A DNA stretch of 23,135 bases, taken from the NCBI GenBank assembly GCA_903820565.1, contig CAIJHZ010000083.1, forward strand, positions 1 to 23,135. The letters run 5' to 3'. Source of the DNA: an uncultured Actinomycetes bacterium. GTDB lineage: Bacteria > Actinomycetota > Actinomycetes > Nanopelagicales > Nanopelagicaceae. Position numbers and translations under genes: made by a program. Below are positions 1-6,334 of this stretch, one piece after another. Below the pieces are notes generated by a model that had not been told where the DNA came from, searched no databases, and saw nothing but the letters and a program-made list of their open reading frames with translations. Every line of letters starts with the position of its first letter. Within the stretch, counting starts at the first letter, position 1.

Positions 1-2
1 GA

Positions 3-428
3 CTTGAAGGTGAAGTCCACGTACTTTCAGATAGTGCCCGCACCGCACAAGAAGCAGCAACTGCCCTTGGTATTGAAGTCGGACAGATTGCCTCATCGCT
101 GATCTTTAAGCTTCCAGATGAATCACCACTTTTGATTATTACCAGCGGACGTCATCGCGTTGATACAGATTTAGTTGCCAAGAACTTAGGTATCGAAAAA
201 CTTGGCCGAGTTGATGCAGATTATGTGAAGGAAAAGTCTGGATTTTCTATCGGCGGAGTGAGTCCACTGGGGTGGATTTCTAAGCCAGAAATTATCCTCA
301 TTGATGAAGCGTTAAACGATTACGACATTGTTTGGGCTGCTGCTGGACATCCCCATGCGGTGTATCCAACATCATTTGCTGAGTTAGTAAGAGCTACAGG
401 CGCAACTGCTATGGTCGTGGGTGACTAG
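3..428 (+). CDS. ybaK: YbaK/EbsC-family aminoacyl-tRNA deacylase, 5' end outside window
   Basis: Only the last 141 residues are present; the frame is open from base 3 and the start lies upstream. The visible part matches the YbaK/ProX editing fold: an 'ALGIEVGQIASSLIFK' stretch with the family lysine, a 'LLIITSGRHRVD' strand, then 'GGVSPLGW' and 'VWAAAGHPHAVYP'. Family members hydrolyse mischarged aminoacyl-tRNA (classically Cys- or Ala-tRNA-Pro) in the cytoplasm; the exact substrate here is not readable from sequence. The 3' part (258-325) is repeated exactly downstream at 1133-1200, and the last 34 codons have a diverged counterpart there. The C-terminal end of this copy may therefore be a recombined replacement. 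A quinone reductase follows after 58 bp. Confidence 0.85.
   Translation, partial: LEGEVHVLSDSARTAQEAATALGIEVGQIASSLIFKLPDESPLLIITSGRHRVDTDLVAKNLGIEKLGRVDADYVKEKSGFSIGGVSPLGWISKPEIILIDEALNDYDIVWAAAGHPHAVYPTSFAELVRATGATAMVVGD
258..325 (+). repeat. 68-bp direct repeat, copy 1 (inside ybaK)
   Basis: These 68 bases are identical to 1133-1200. The flanks differ: before the repeat 'GGCGGA' versus 'GGGGGC', and after it the two copies fall to about two-thirds identity (about 34 mismatches over 103 bases, mostly third codon positions). The offset between the copies is 875 bp. Confidence 0.95.
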
Positions 429-448
429 GTAGTTTTCCTTCTTAGATT
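421..448 (+). promoter_or_regulatory. Candidate promoter for the quinone reductase
   Basis: GTGACT (421-426, overlapping the ybaK stop) resembles a -35 box and is followed after 16 bases by TAGATT (443-448), a TANNNT -10 box. A start site near 455 would give a roughly 30-base leader carrying the AAAGGAG ribosome binding site. This was assigned by eye; the -10 is better supported than the -35. Confidence 0.4.
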
Positions 449-456
449 TTCAAGCT

Positions 457-470
457 CAGGACAAGTCCTG
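457..470 (+). promoter_or_regulatory. Inverted repeat in the quinone reductase leader
   Basis: CAGGAC-AA-GTCCTG has two perfect 6-base arms just upstream of the AAAGGAG ribosome binding site. It could be an operator for a redox-type regulator, or a small hairpin (5-bp stem with a 4-base loop). Only TTT follows it, so it is a poor terminator. Confidence 0.35.
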
Positions 471-486
471 TTTAAAGGAGTAATTC

Positions 487-1071
487 ATGAAAAAGGTCCT
501 AGTAATCAAAGGGCATACACGATCAGATAGCTATTGTGATGCACTCGCTGACCGATACATAAAGGGAAGCACTGAAGCGGGGAACCAGGTTCAGGTTCTT
601 CGACTTACTGATTTAAACCTTGAAGATTTCCTCAAGTATCAACATCGTCCAACAAATGATTATCCGGAGATGCTCACAGAAGTTCATGAGCAGATGAAAT
701 GGGCTGATCATTTGGTCTTTGTTTATCCAACTTGGTGGGGCTTGCCACCAGGACTTGTAAAGACCTTTATCGAGGTGGGCTTTGCTCCGAAAGTCGCTTT
801 CAGATACTTGCCCCTCAAAGGACGTGTCGTGAAGGTAGAGAAATTATTTAGAGGCAAGAGCGCTCGTCTTATTTCAACAATGGATGCGCCCCCTTTCTAT
901 TACAACTGGTTTATGGGTGATCCAGGTGGCAAAGCTATGAAGCGGACAACCTTAAATTTTTGCGGAATCTCCCCTGTCAAGAAAAGTTACTTCGGTTCAG
1001 TAAAGGTTTCAACAGCAGAAAAGCGAGAGAAATGGCTGAAGAAAATAGAAAGCGTAGGAAGAAGTGACTGA
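487..1071 (+). CDS. NAD(P)H quinone reductase, flavodoxin-fold family
   Basis: This 194-residue protein begins with the flavodoxin-fold strand and phosphate loop 'VLVIKGHTRSDSYCDALADRY', which would bind FMN or FAD. It carries 'FVYPTWWGLPPGLVKTFIEVGFAPKVAF' around residues 79-107, the signature of the NQO/MdaB/YwrO quinone reductase family. These soluble flavoproteins reduce quinones or similar electrophiles with NAD(P)H by two-electron transfer, avoiding semiquinones. The start is set by a strong AAAGGAG site (474-480) six bases before ATG. Its last bases overlap the ATG of the downstream ybaK fragment (1064). The gene sits wholly between two 68-bp direct repeats and has its own candidate promoter, so it looks like cargo of a small acquired segment. 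The natural substrate is unknown. Confidence 0.85.
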   Translation: MKKVLVIKGHTRSDSYCDALADRYIKGSTEAGNQVQVLRLTDLNLEDFLKYQHRPTNDYPEMLTEVHEQMKWADHLVFVYPTWWGLPPGLVKTFIEVGFAPKVAFRYLPLKGRVVKVEKLFRGKSARLISTMDAPPFYYNWFMGDPGGKAMKRTTLNFCGISPVKKSYFGSVKVSTAEKREKWLKKIESVGRSD

Positions 1072-1303
1072 CCAAAACGCTCTTGACTCAGAGTTTTTCT
1101 CTTCGCGTCAGGTTTCAAAAGCCAGAGGGGGCGTGAGTCCACTGGGGTGGATTTCTAAGCCAGAAATTATCCTCATTGATGAAGCGTTAAACGATTACGA
1201 AGTTGTATGGGCAGCCGCTGGCCACCCTCACGCTGTCTATCCAACTTCATACGCCGAATTAATCGAATGCACTGGTGCAAAGCCAATGGTTGTTGGCGAT
1301 TAA
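1064..1303 (+). pseudogene. Truncated second copy of the ybaK 3' end
   Basis: The frame opens at ATG 1064, overlapping the quinone reductase stop. After about 21 unrelated residues it continues as the C-terminal 58 residues of YbaK, from 'GGVSPLGW' to the stop. The N-terminal half of the fold, including the substrate pocket region, is missing, so it cannot be a normal deacylase. Bases 1133-1200 are identical to 258-325, while 1201-1303 differ at about 34 of 103 positions, with 8 of 34 residues changed. Its reading frame matches that of the upstream copy when the repeats are aligned, so recombination across them would give an intact gene. It ends two bases before the VOC gene starts, suggesting that this tail is the original end of ybaK in an operon with the genes that follow. 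It may still be translated as a coupling leader. Confidence 0.8.
1133..1200 (+). repeat. 68-bp direct repeat, copy 2 (inside the ybaK fragment)
   Basis: Identical to 258-325. Together the two copies bracket the quinone reductase gene and its promoter. Recombination between them would delete 875 bp and keep ybaK in frame. Confidence 0.95.
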
Positions 1304-1305
1304 AT

Positions 1306-1695
1306 ATGAATACCCTTGGGATGATCGCCATCGTTGTTGATGAATACGATGTAGCAATTTCACATTACGTCGATGATTTGGGCTTTGCCTTAATTGAAGA
1401 CAAAGAAATGACATCTGAAAAGCGTTGGGTAGTAGTTGCACCTAGTAGTGATGGTGCAAAGATTCTACTTGCAAAAGCTGCAACTGATCAGCAAAGAGCG
1501 GCGATTGGCAACTCAACAGGCGGGCGTGTTGGATTCTTTATGTACACAACAAACTTTGATGAAACATATGAAAACTACAAAGCTCGAGGTATTGAATTTA
1601 TTGAACAACCTCGTCAAGAGGCATATGGTCAAGTTGTCGTTTTTAAAGATAAATATGGAAATAAGTGGGATTTAATTGAAGGGGTGAATAAATGA
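1306..1695 (+). CDS. VOC (glyoxalase/bleomycin-resistance fold) protein
   Basis: The 129-residue protein has one full vicinal-oxygen-chelate repeat pair: an opening strand, 'YVDDLGFALIEDKE', a central 'GFFMYTTNFDETYENYKARGIEF' half, and the closing 'VVVFKDKYGNKWDLIE' that usually supplies the last metal-binding Glu. The first strand (MIAIVV) lacks the His that commonly binds metal in glyoxalase I, so classic lactoylglutathione lyase activity is doubtful. The ATG at 1306 was chosen because homology to the fold begins there; an upstream start would run into the ybaK fragment in another frame. Its stop overlaps the crtA-like ATG by four bases (ATGA at 1692-1695), so the two are probably translated together. 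Substrate unknown; a role in carotenoid chemistry is only a context-based guess. Confidence 0.75.
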   Translation: MNTLGMIAIVVDEYDVAISHYVDDLGFALIEDKEMTSEKRWVVVAPSSDGAKILLAKAATDQQRAAIGNSTGGRVGFFMYTTNFDETYENYKARGIEFIEQPRQEAYGQVVVFKDKYGNKWDLIEGVNK

Positions 1696-2345
1696 TCGTT
1701 GCCTACTTTTGGCGGATTAAACCTTCTGCGGTTCCTTTCGCAATTATTGCGATGGCACTGGATCGTTTTGTGTTGCGTAGATCTACCAATGTAGGTTTCT
1801 ATAAATCCTTAGGAACTGGCAAAGGCGAAACCTTTACGCCAGCAGATGCCAATGCATTGCGCTGGGGTTTAGTAGCTCAAGTCCATGACATAGATTCTTT
1901 TGACCAATCATTCGTTGTGAAGCAATGGTGCAAGAACAGTGTTGATGAGTTTCGCGCAGTTCTTGAACCGATTTCATCTCATGGCAAGTGGGCTGGTCAA
2001 GAGCCATTTGCGCCAACTGTTAAAGATTGGAGCGGGCCTGTTGCGGCAATTACGCGCGCGCGAATTAAATGGCATCAAAACTTTAGATTCTGGCGCGCTG
2101 TTCCCCCAGTAACTGTTTCGCTTAAATCAGCACCAGGATTAATGGCTGCTATTGGCATTGGTGAGGCTCCAATTGGATTACAGGGTACTTTTTCATTATG
2201 GGAATCTGCCGCTGCGATTCGCGAATTTGCATACAAGGGTGCAGCCCATCAAAAGGCTATTGCAGATACTGCAACCTACAACTGGTACTCAGAAGAGCTT
2301 TTTGCACGATTTGCCGTCAAGGATATGCGTGGCTCAATTTCCTAA
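1692..2345 (+). CDS. crtA: CrtA-like carotenoid (spheroidene-type) monooxygenase
   Basis: The 217-residue protein carries features of the spheroidene monooxygenase family: 'TRARIKWHQNFRFWRAVPPV' (about residues 118-137), followed by 'AIGIGEAPIGLQGTFSLWES' (about 151-170) and a C-terminal 'WYSEELFARF'. CrtA enzymes are oxygen-dependent and add oxygen at C2 of acyclic carotenoids, giving 2-keto products. The length is slightly shorter than proteobacterial CrtA. Four-base overlap with the VOC gene and the carotenoid genes just downstream support a role in end-group oxidation. The actinobacterial substrate is not established by sequence; hydroxylation rather than full ketolation is possible. The family call is fairly secure, the exact reaction less so. 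Confidence 0.75.
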   Translation: MIVAYFWRIKPSAVPFAIIAMALDRFVLRRSTNVGFYKSLGTGKGETFTPADANALRWGLVAQVHDIDSFDQSFVVKQWCKNSVDEFRAVLEPISSHGKWAGQEPFAPTVKDWSGPVAAITRARIKWHQNFRFWRAVPPVTVSLKSAPGLMAAIGIGEAPIGLQGTFSLWESAAAIREFAYKGAAHQKAIADTATYNWYSEELFARFAVKDMRGSIS

Positions 2346-2382
2346 CTACTAGATAAAACAGGAATAGGGCAGACTTAGTCCT

Positions 2383-3186
2383 ATGTCCATCCGCCATTAC
2401 ACCCCAAGACGTAGAGCACGTGGTGGCGCATCTCCCCTGCTGATCAAGGTGATGGGTGTTGCACTCGCTGCGACAGTATTAATGCAGATTCTGTATCCAC
2501 TAGTTGATGGTGGATTTCTTGGCGTTATTACTATTGCATCCGTCTACACAGCAGCGCTAACAATGTTTCTTCATGGCATCGCTGCATATGGCGCGCGATA
2601 TGGCTGGACCATGTTGGGAATTACAGTCTCTTTTGGTTTCTTCATCGAACAACTTGGCGTAACAACTAGCTGGCCATTTGGTGAGTACACATACTCAGAT
2701 ACTTTGGGACCAAAGATTTTTTCAGTGCCGCTAGTAGTTCCATTTGCGTGGGTCATGATCGCCCACCCTTGCTTGGTTGCCGCTCGTCGCATTGGTAAGT
2801 CATGGGTCTTTTTATATGGCGCATTGTTAATGATGGCATGGGATTTATTTTTAGATCCGCTGATGGTTTCTGCCGGTCGTTGGACTTGGGTAGTTAAAGG
2901 CACCCACGTTCCTTTTCAACCTGAAATCCCGCTGTCTAATGCCTTCGGCTGGTTGCTATCAGGAATGCTCTTGATGACGCTTCTGCACTTTTTGACTCCT
3001 CGTGATCGACGAAAGGTTGGCGGATCATTAATCGCTGCAGATCTTCTCTTGTTCTGGACCTGGTTTTCAGGAGTTGTAGGAAATCTTTTCTTCTTCGGTC
3101 GTCCAGGAATTGCAGGATTTTCTGGATTAATTTTGGGTCTGCTTCTTGCGCCTTACTTCTTTAATCGTTGGGTCGGAAGACCGTAA
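2383..3186 (+). CDS. cruF: CruF-like carotenoid 1,2-hydratase (membrane protein)
   Basis: The 267-residue protein is very hydrophobic, with about seven membrane segments after a basic N-terminus (RHYTPRRRARGG). It matches the DUF422/CruF carotenoid biosynthesis family: 'FGFFIEQLGVTTSWPFGEYTYSDTLGPKIFSVPLVVPFAWVM', with the acidic residues of the 'E..G..T..PFG.Y.Y' motif, and later 'AWDLFLDPLMV...WTW', all seen in CruF and archaeal bisanhydrobacterioruberin hydratases. These enzymes add water across the terminal 1,2 double bond of an acyclic end, giving a 1-OH group. It follows the crtA-like gene by 37 bp; a weak CAGACT box (2370-2375) lies 7 bases before the ATG and could be a leaderless promoter. 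A CruG-like transferase comes next, as in the known cruF-cruG pairing. Confidence 0.85.
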   Translation: MSIRHYTPRRRARGGASPLLIKVMGVALAATVLMQILYPLVDGGFLGVITIASVYTAALTMFLHGIAAYGARYGWTMLGITVSFGFFIEQLGVTTSWPFGEYTYSDTLGPKIFSVPLVVPFAWVMIAHPCLVAARRIGKSWVFLYGALLMMAWDLFLDPLMVSAGRWTWVVKGTHVPFQPEIPLSNAFGWLLSGMLLMTLLHFLTPRDRRKVGGSLIAADLLLFWTWFSGVVGNLFFFGRPGIAGFSGLILGLLLAPYFFNRWVGRP

Positions 3187-3193
3187 CTCTTTT

Positions 3194-4258
3194 ATGATCC
3201 TTTTTTTCTTACTCCCTTTAATTCTGCTCACCATCGCAGCAGTTAACTTTGTCCAGATTCGCACACCTAAGCGCACTTCAGAATTAGCTGAAACTGTTGG
3301 CGTGCTCGTTCCTATGCGTAACGAGGCGGAAAACGTAGAGGGTCTGGTTGCAACCCTGGCAGCCCAAGAGGGTTCATTGCACTTTTATCTATTGGATGAC
3401 AGTTCGGATGATGGCACTTTTGATTTGCTCAACCAATTCACCGGCGGTGACCCCCGATTTACAGTCATTAAAGGTGTCGCTCTGGACGATGCATGGATTG
3501 GTAAAACGTGGGCGTTGCAGCAGCTGTATGAGGCGAGCAATGAAGAAGTTTTGGTTTCTATTGATGCAGATGTGAGATTAAGTAACGATGCAATCAACAA
3601 AGCGGTAACGCTGATGCATGGGGCTCGATTAGATTTTGTCTCACCGTATCCACGGCAAATTGCAAAAACATTTAGTGAGCGGTTGATCCAGCCTTTGCTT
3701 CAATGGTCTTGGCTTACAACCGTACCTCTTCGTTATGCAGAGAACTCAAGACGAACTTCAATGGCTGTTGCAAACGGTCAATTTTTTGTTGTTCTCCGTT
3801 CTGCTTTAGATTCAATTGGTGGCTATGCATCTGTCAAACATGCAGTAATCGACGATGTTTTCTTGGCACGCGAACTTGTTAAAAGTGGATCGTCAGGAAC
3901 TGTTATTAATGGATCTGAAATCGCCGAAACTCGTATGTATTCATCCTGGAGCCAGATTGAAGCTGGGTACGGAAAATCCTTGAATAAGGCCTTTGGTTCG
4001 TTAGTAGGAGCTGTATTTGTTGTTGCATTTTTATTTGCAACATCCATCGCACCACTAATTCTTGGCTTGTTAGGAAATATGTATGGCTGGCTTGGCTTTG
4101 CGGCGATTGTTGGAACTCGTGTACTCAGCGCAATTAAGAGTCGTGGCAATGTACTAGCAAGTGTGTTGCATCCAATATCTATAGTTGCTTTGATTTATCT
4201 GATTATTTACTCATACTTGATGCGCGGAAGTATCCAATGGAAAGGTCGCACCGTATGA
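3194..4258 (+). CDS. Family 2 glycosyltransferase, CruG-like, membrane-bound
   Basis: From the ATG at 3194 the protein has 354 residues. An N-terminal membrane anchor (1-20) is followed by a GT-A domain: 'VGVLVPMRNEAENVEGL' (about 35-51), 'LLDDSSDDGT' (66-75), the sugar-nucleotide/metal motif 'SIDADVRLS' (DAD at 124-126) and an acceptor-side 'VIDDVFLARELVK' (218-230). Three or so membrane spans occupy 268-343. CruG proteins of this kind glycosylate hydroxy-carotenoids next to CruF; the position right after the cruF-like gene supports this. An upstream in-frame start at 3146 lies inside cruF and precedes the natural membrane anchor, so 3194 is preferred. Its stop overlaps the next ATG (4255). 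The sugar donor and acceptor carbon cannot be read from sequence. Confidence 0.75.
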   Translation: MILFFLLPLILLTIAAVNFVQIRTPKRTSELAETVGVLVPMRNEAENVEGLVATLAAQEGSLHFYLLDDSSDDGTFDLLNQFTGGDPRFTVIKGVALDDAWIGKTWALQQLYEASNEEVLVSIDADVRLSNDAINKAVTLMHGARLDFVSPYPRQIAKTFSERLIQPLLQWSWLTTVPLRYAENSRRTSMAVANGQFFVVLRSALDSIGGYASVKHAVIDDVFLARELVKSGSSGTVINGSEIAETRMYSSWSQIEAGYGKSLNKAFGSLVGAVFVVAFLFATSIAPLILGLLGNMYGWLGFAAIVGTRVLSAIKSRGNVLASVLHPISIVALIYLIIYSYLMRGSIQWKGRTV

Positions 4259-5751
4259 AGATCGTTGTGATTGGCGCAGGCATGGGCGGCATGACCGCTG
4301 CTGCGCGTTTGTCACGCGGTGGACATGAAGTTGTTGTCTTTGAGGCATCTGATCAAGTTGGTGGAAAGTGTCGCACCGAATGGATTGGCAAAGTTGCATT
4401 TGATACCGGGCCATCATTATTGACACTACCTGCTGTTTACCGGGATTTTTTTCAGCGTACAGGTAAACCAATGGGGCTTGTCTGTCCAATCGAATCTGTT
4501 AATCCTTCTTTTGATTATCGTTTTACTGATGGAAGCAACGTTAAGTTTTCCAACCTTTCCCGCAAGGAAACTTTGGACGCGATCACTTCAAGTTTTGGGG
4601 CAGAGGGCGCGTCTCAGTGGGATCGCATCATGAAACGTGCCGAACGTATGTGGGATGTCAGCCGAGTTCCTTTTGTTGAATCTGAACTCAAGTCTCCTCT
4701 CTCTCTAATCAAGCGCATTACCTTTCTGCGCGATATGAAGATTATTGCCCCGTGGAAGACGCTGCGACAGCATGCAGATGAAATTCTTAAGGATGAACGT
4801 CTTCGATACATCATGGATCGCTATGCCACATATAGCGGATCCGACCCTCGCAAAGCCCCTGCAGTACTTTCGACAATCGCTTTTGTCGAAGAAAGCTTTG
4901 GTGCCTGGCATGTAAAAGGTGGTCTCGGAAATCTAACAACCACGGTGCACCAGCGTGCCCTAGATGTTGGCGTTACCTTTCACCTGAACTCCCCTGTTGC
5001 CAGTATTCAAACTACTGGCAGTAAAGCCACAGGTGTTGTTTTGGCCGATGGAACAATCGTTGAAGCAGATGCTGTCATTGCAAATGCTGATGCCTCACTT
5101 GTTTATAACACGCTAATTACGGGACATAAGCGCGCCCTTAAGAAAGCCCGCAAGAACATAGCAAACGCGGATGTATCTGTTGCTGGCTTCTCATTATTAC
5201 TGGGCATGCGCAAGGACCCACAACAAGTATTGAATCATCACACAATACTTTTTCCTGAAAATTATGATGCTGAGTTTGATGCAATTTTCAACGATGGCCT
5301 ACCCGTAGAAAAGCCCACGATCTATATTTGTGCTCCACAAGATGAAGCGATGAGCAAAGATGAAAATCTTGAAGGTTGGTTCGTGCTTGTTAACGCACCA
5401 ACCCATGGTCAGTTTGACTGGAGTAATCATGAGTTTTCGAGCAAGTATGCAAACAGCATCATTGATCAAATAGAAGCACGCGGAATTTCGGTGCGAGATC
5501 GTTTAGAGTCATTAACTATTCGAACACCCTCAGATTTGGAAGCAGCTGTTCGCGCACCAGGTGGTGCTATCTATGGCACCTCAAGTAATGGAGCTCGAGC
5601 GGCATTCATGCGCGCAAAGAATCGTTCCCCGATAAAAGGTTTGTATCTAGTAGGAGGATCAGCCCACCCAGGTGGCGGGTTGCCACTAGTTGGTATTAGT
5701 GGAGATTTAGTTACTGAAGCAATCGGCTACGAGAAAAACGCACGACACTAA
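4255..5751 (+). CDS. crtD: CrtI/CrtD-family carotenoid desaturase (likely 3,4-desaturase)
   Basis: The 498-residue flavoprotein has an N-terminal FAD-binding fold, GxGxxG at 7-12 (IGAGMGGM), Glu30 for the ribose, and 'QVGGKCRT' plus 'FDTGPSLLTLP' shortly after. The C-terminus has the family signature 'GLYLVGGSAHPGGGLPLVG'. This GGSAHPGGGLP form is closer to hydroxycarotenoid/methoxyneurosporene desaturases (CrtD) than to the 'GSGTQPGVGVPM' of the CrtI in this same window. It probably introduces a 3,4 double bond in an end already hydroxylated by the CruF-like enzyme. It starts with ATGA overlapping the glycosyltransferase stop; an upstream in-frame ATG at 4237 is less likely because the FAD fold begins right at 4255. 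Its 3' end overlaps the convergent phosphatidyltransferase by 41 bp. Confidence 0.75.
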   Translation: MKIVVIGAGMGGMTAAARLSRGGHEVVVFEASDQVGGKCRTEWIGKVAFDTGPSLLTLPAVYRDFFQRTGKPMGLVCPIESVNPSFDYRFTDGSNVKFSNLSRKETLDAITSSFGAEGASQWDRIMKRAERMWDVSRVPFVESELKSPLSLIKRITFLRDMKIIAPWKTLRQHADEILKDERLRYIMDRYATYSGSDPRKAPAVLSTIAFVEESFGAWHVKGGLGNLTTTVHQRALDVGVTFHLNSPVASIQTTGSKATGVVLADGTIVEADAVIANADASLVYNTLITGHKRALKKARKNIANADVSVAGFSLLLGMRKDPQQVLNHHTILFPENYDAEFDAIFNDGLPVEKPTIYICAPQDEAMSKDENLEGWFVLVNAPTHGQFDWSNHEFSSKYANSIIDQIEARGISVRDRLESLTIRTPSDLEAAVRAPGGAIYGTSSNGARAAFMRAKNRSPIKGLYLVGGSAHPGGGLPLVGISGDLVTEAIGYEKNARH

Positions 5752-6334
5752 TAAAACTATAAATTTGTAGTACCAAGAAAGCAATCGAAAGTTCGGTTGC
5801 TCCCGGCAAGGACAGTTGATTGAGAATCAAAACAATAAAAAGGAAACTCGCACGCACTGGGCGTTCGGCAGGTGTGACAACACCGATGTCACTAACACCG
5901 AGTGAAACTATTTTTGCTCGGGCATACTCTTGAAAAGCCGCGACAGACCATAAAGTAATAGGGATCCACGCTGGAACACCTATTGCATACAGGGCAAAAA
6001 ACCACAGCGCTTCGCTGATGCGATCGACAACTGAATCAAGGGTTGCTCCAAACTTGCTTTCGCGGTGTTGAAAAATTGCAACGCTGCCATCAATGCCATC
6101 ACAAAACAATGAAAATACTAAGAAAAGGATGGCCCATGGCAAATGCGCAGTGATAGCGGTTGCTACCGCACCTAACAATCCAAACAGGGTCAGGGCATTA
6201 GGAGATATCCGAAGCAATGTGCAGATCAAACCAAAGCGGTAAGAAATGTTTAACCAGCCACCAACAATGCCGGTCGTTTCGGCATCGCTATGTAAAGAAC
6301 TCCACTTTGCCTTGAACTCATCCTTGTTAAGCAT
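5711..6334 (-). CDS. CDP-alcohol phosphatidyltransferase family protein
   Basis: The 207-residue membrane protein has about five or six hydrophobic segments and the CDP-alcohol phosphotransferase motif at residues 79-104: D79..D82-G83..A86, G96, D100, D104. All four metal-binding aspartates and the spacing are intact, but the Arg that normally follows the Ala is Ile87. Family members swap CMP of CDP-diacylglycerol, or another CDP-alcohol, for an alcohol such as inositol phosphate or glycerol phosphate at the membrane. Substrate cannot be assigned. The ATG overlaps the metF stop by 8 bp, so it is co-transcribed with metF, and its end overlaps the carotenoid desaturase gene tail to tail. Confidence 0.75.
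   Translation of the reverse strand: MLNKDEFKAKWSSLHSDAETTGIVGGWLNISYRFGLICTLLRISPNALTLFGLLGAVATAITAHLPWAILFLVFSLFCDGIDGSVAIFQHRESKFGATLDSVVDRISEALWFFALYAIGVPAWIPITLWSVAAFQEYARAKIVSLGVSDIGVVTPAERPVRASFLFIVLILNQLSLPGATELSIAFLVLQIYSFISVVRFSRSRLLQ

Noticed and set aside
1207..1305. Upstream start extending the VOC protein by 33 residues
   Set aside because: The extension lies in another frame of the ybaK fragment and has no resemblance to the VOC fold; the fold begins at the ATG at 1306.
2571..2903. 110-codon open frame on the minus strand inside the cruF-like gene
   Set aside because: It lies wholly within a well-supported gene on the other strand and shows no domain, ribosome site or promoter.
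5756..5771. Near-palindrome ACTATAAATTTGTAGT after the crtD-like stop
   Set aside because: It is AT-rich, has no loop or T-run for a terminator, and lies inside the coding end of the convergent gene.
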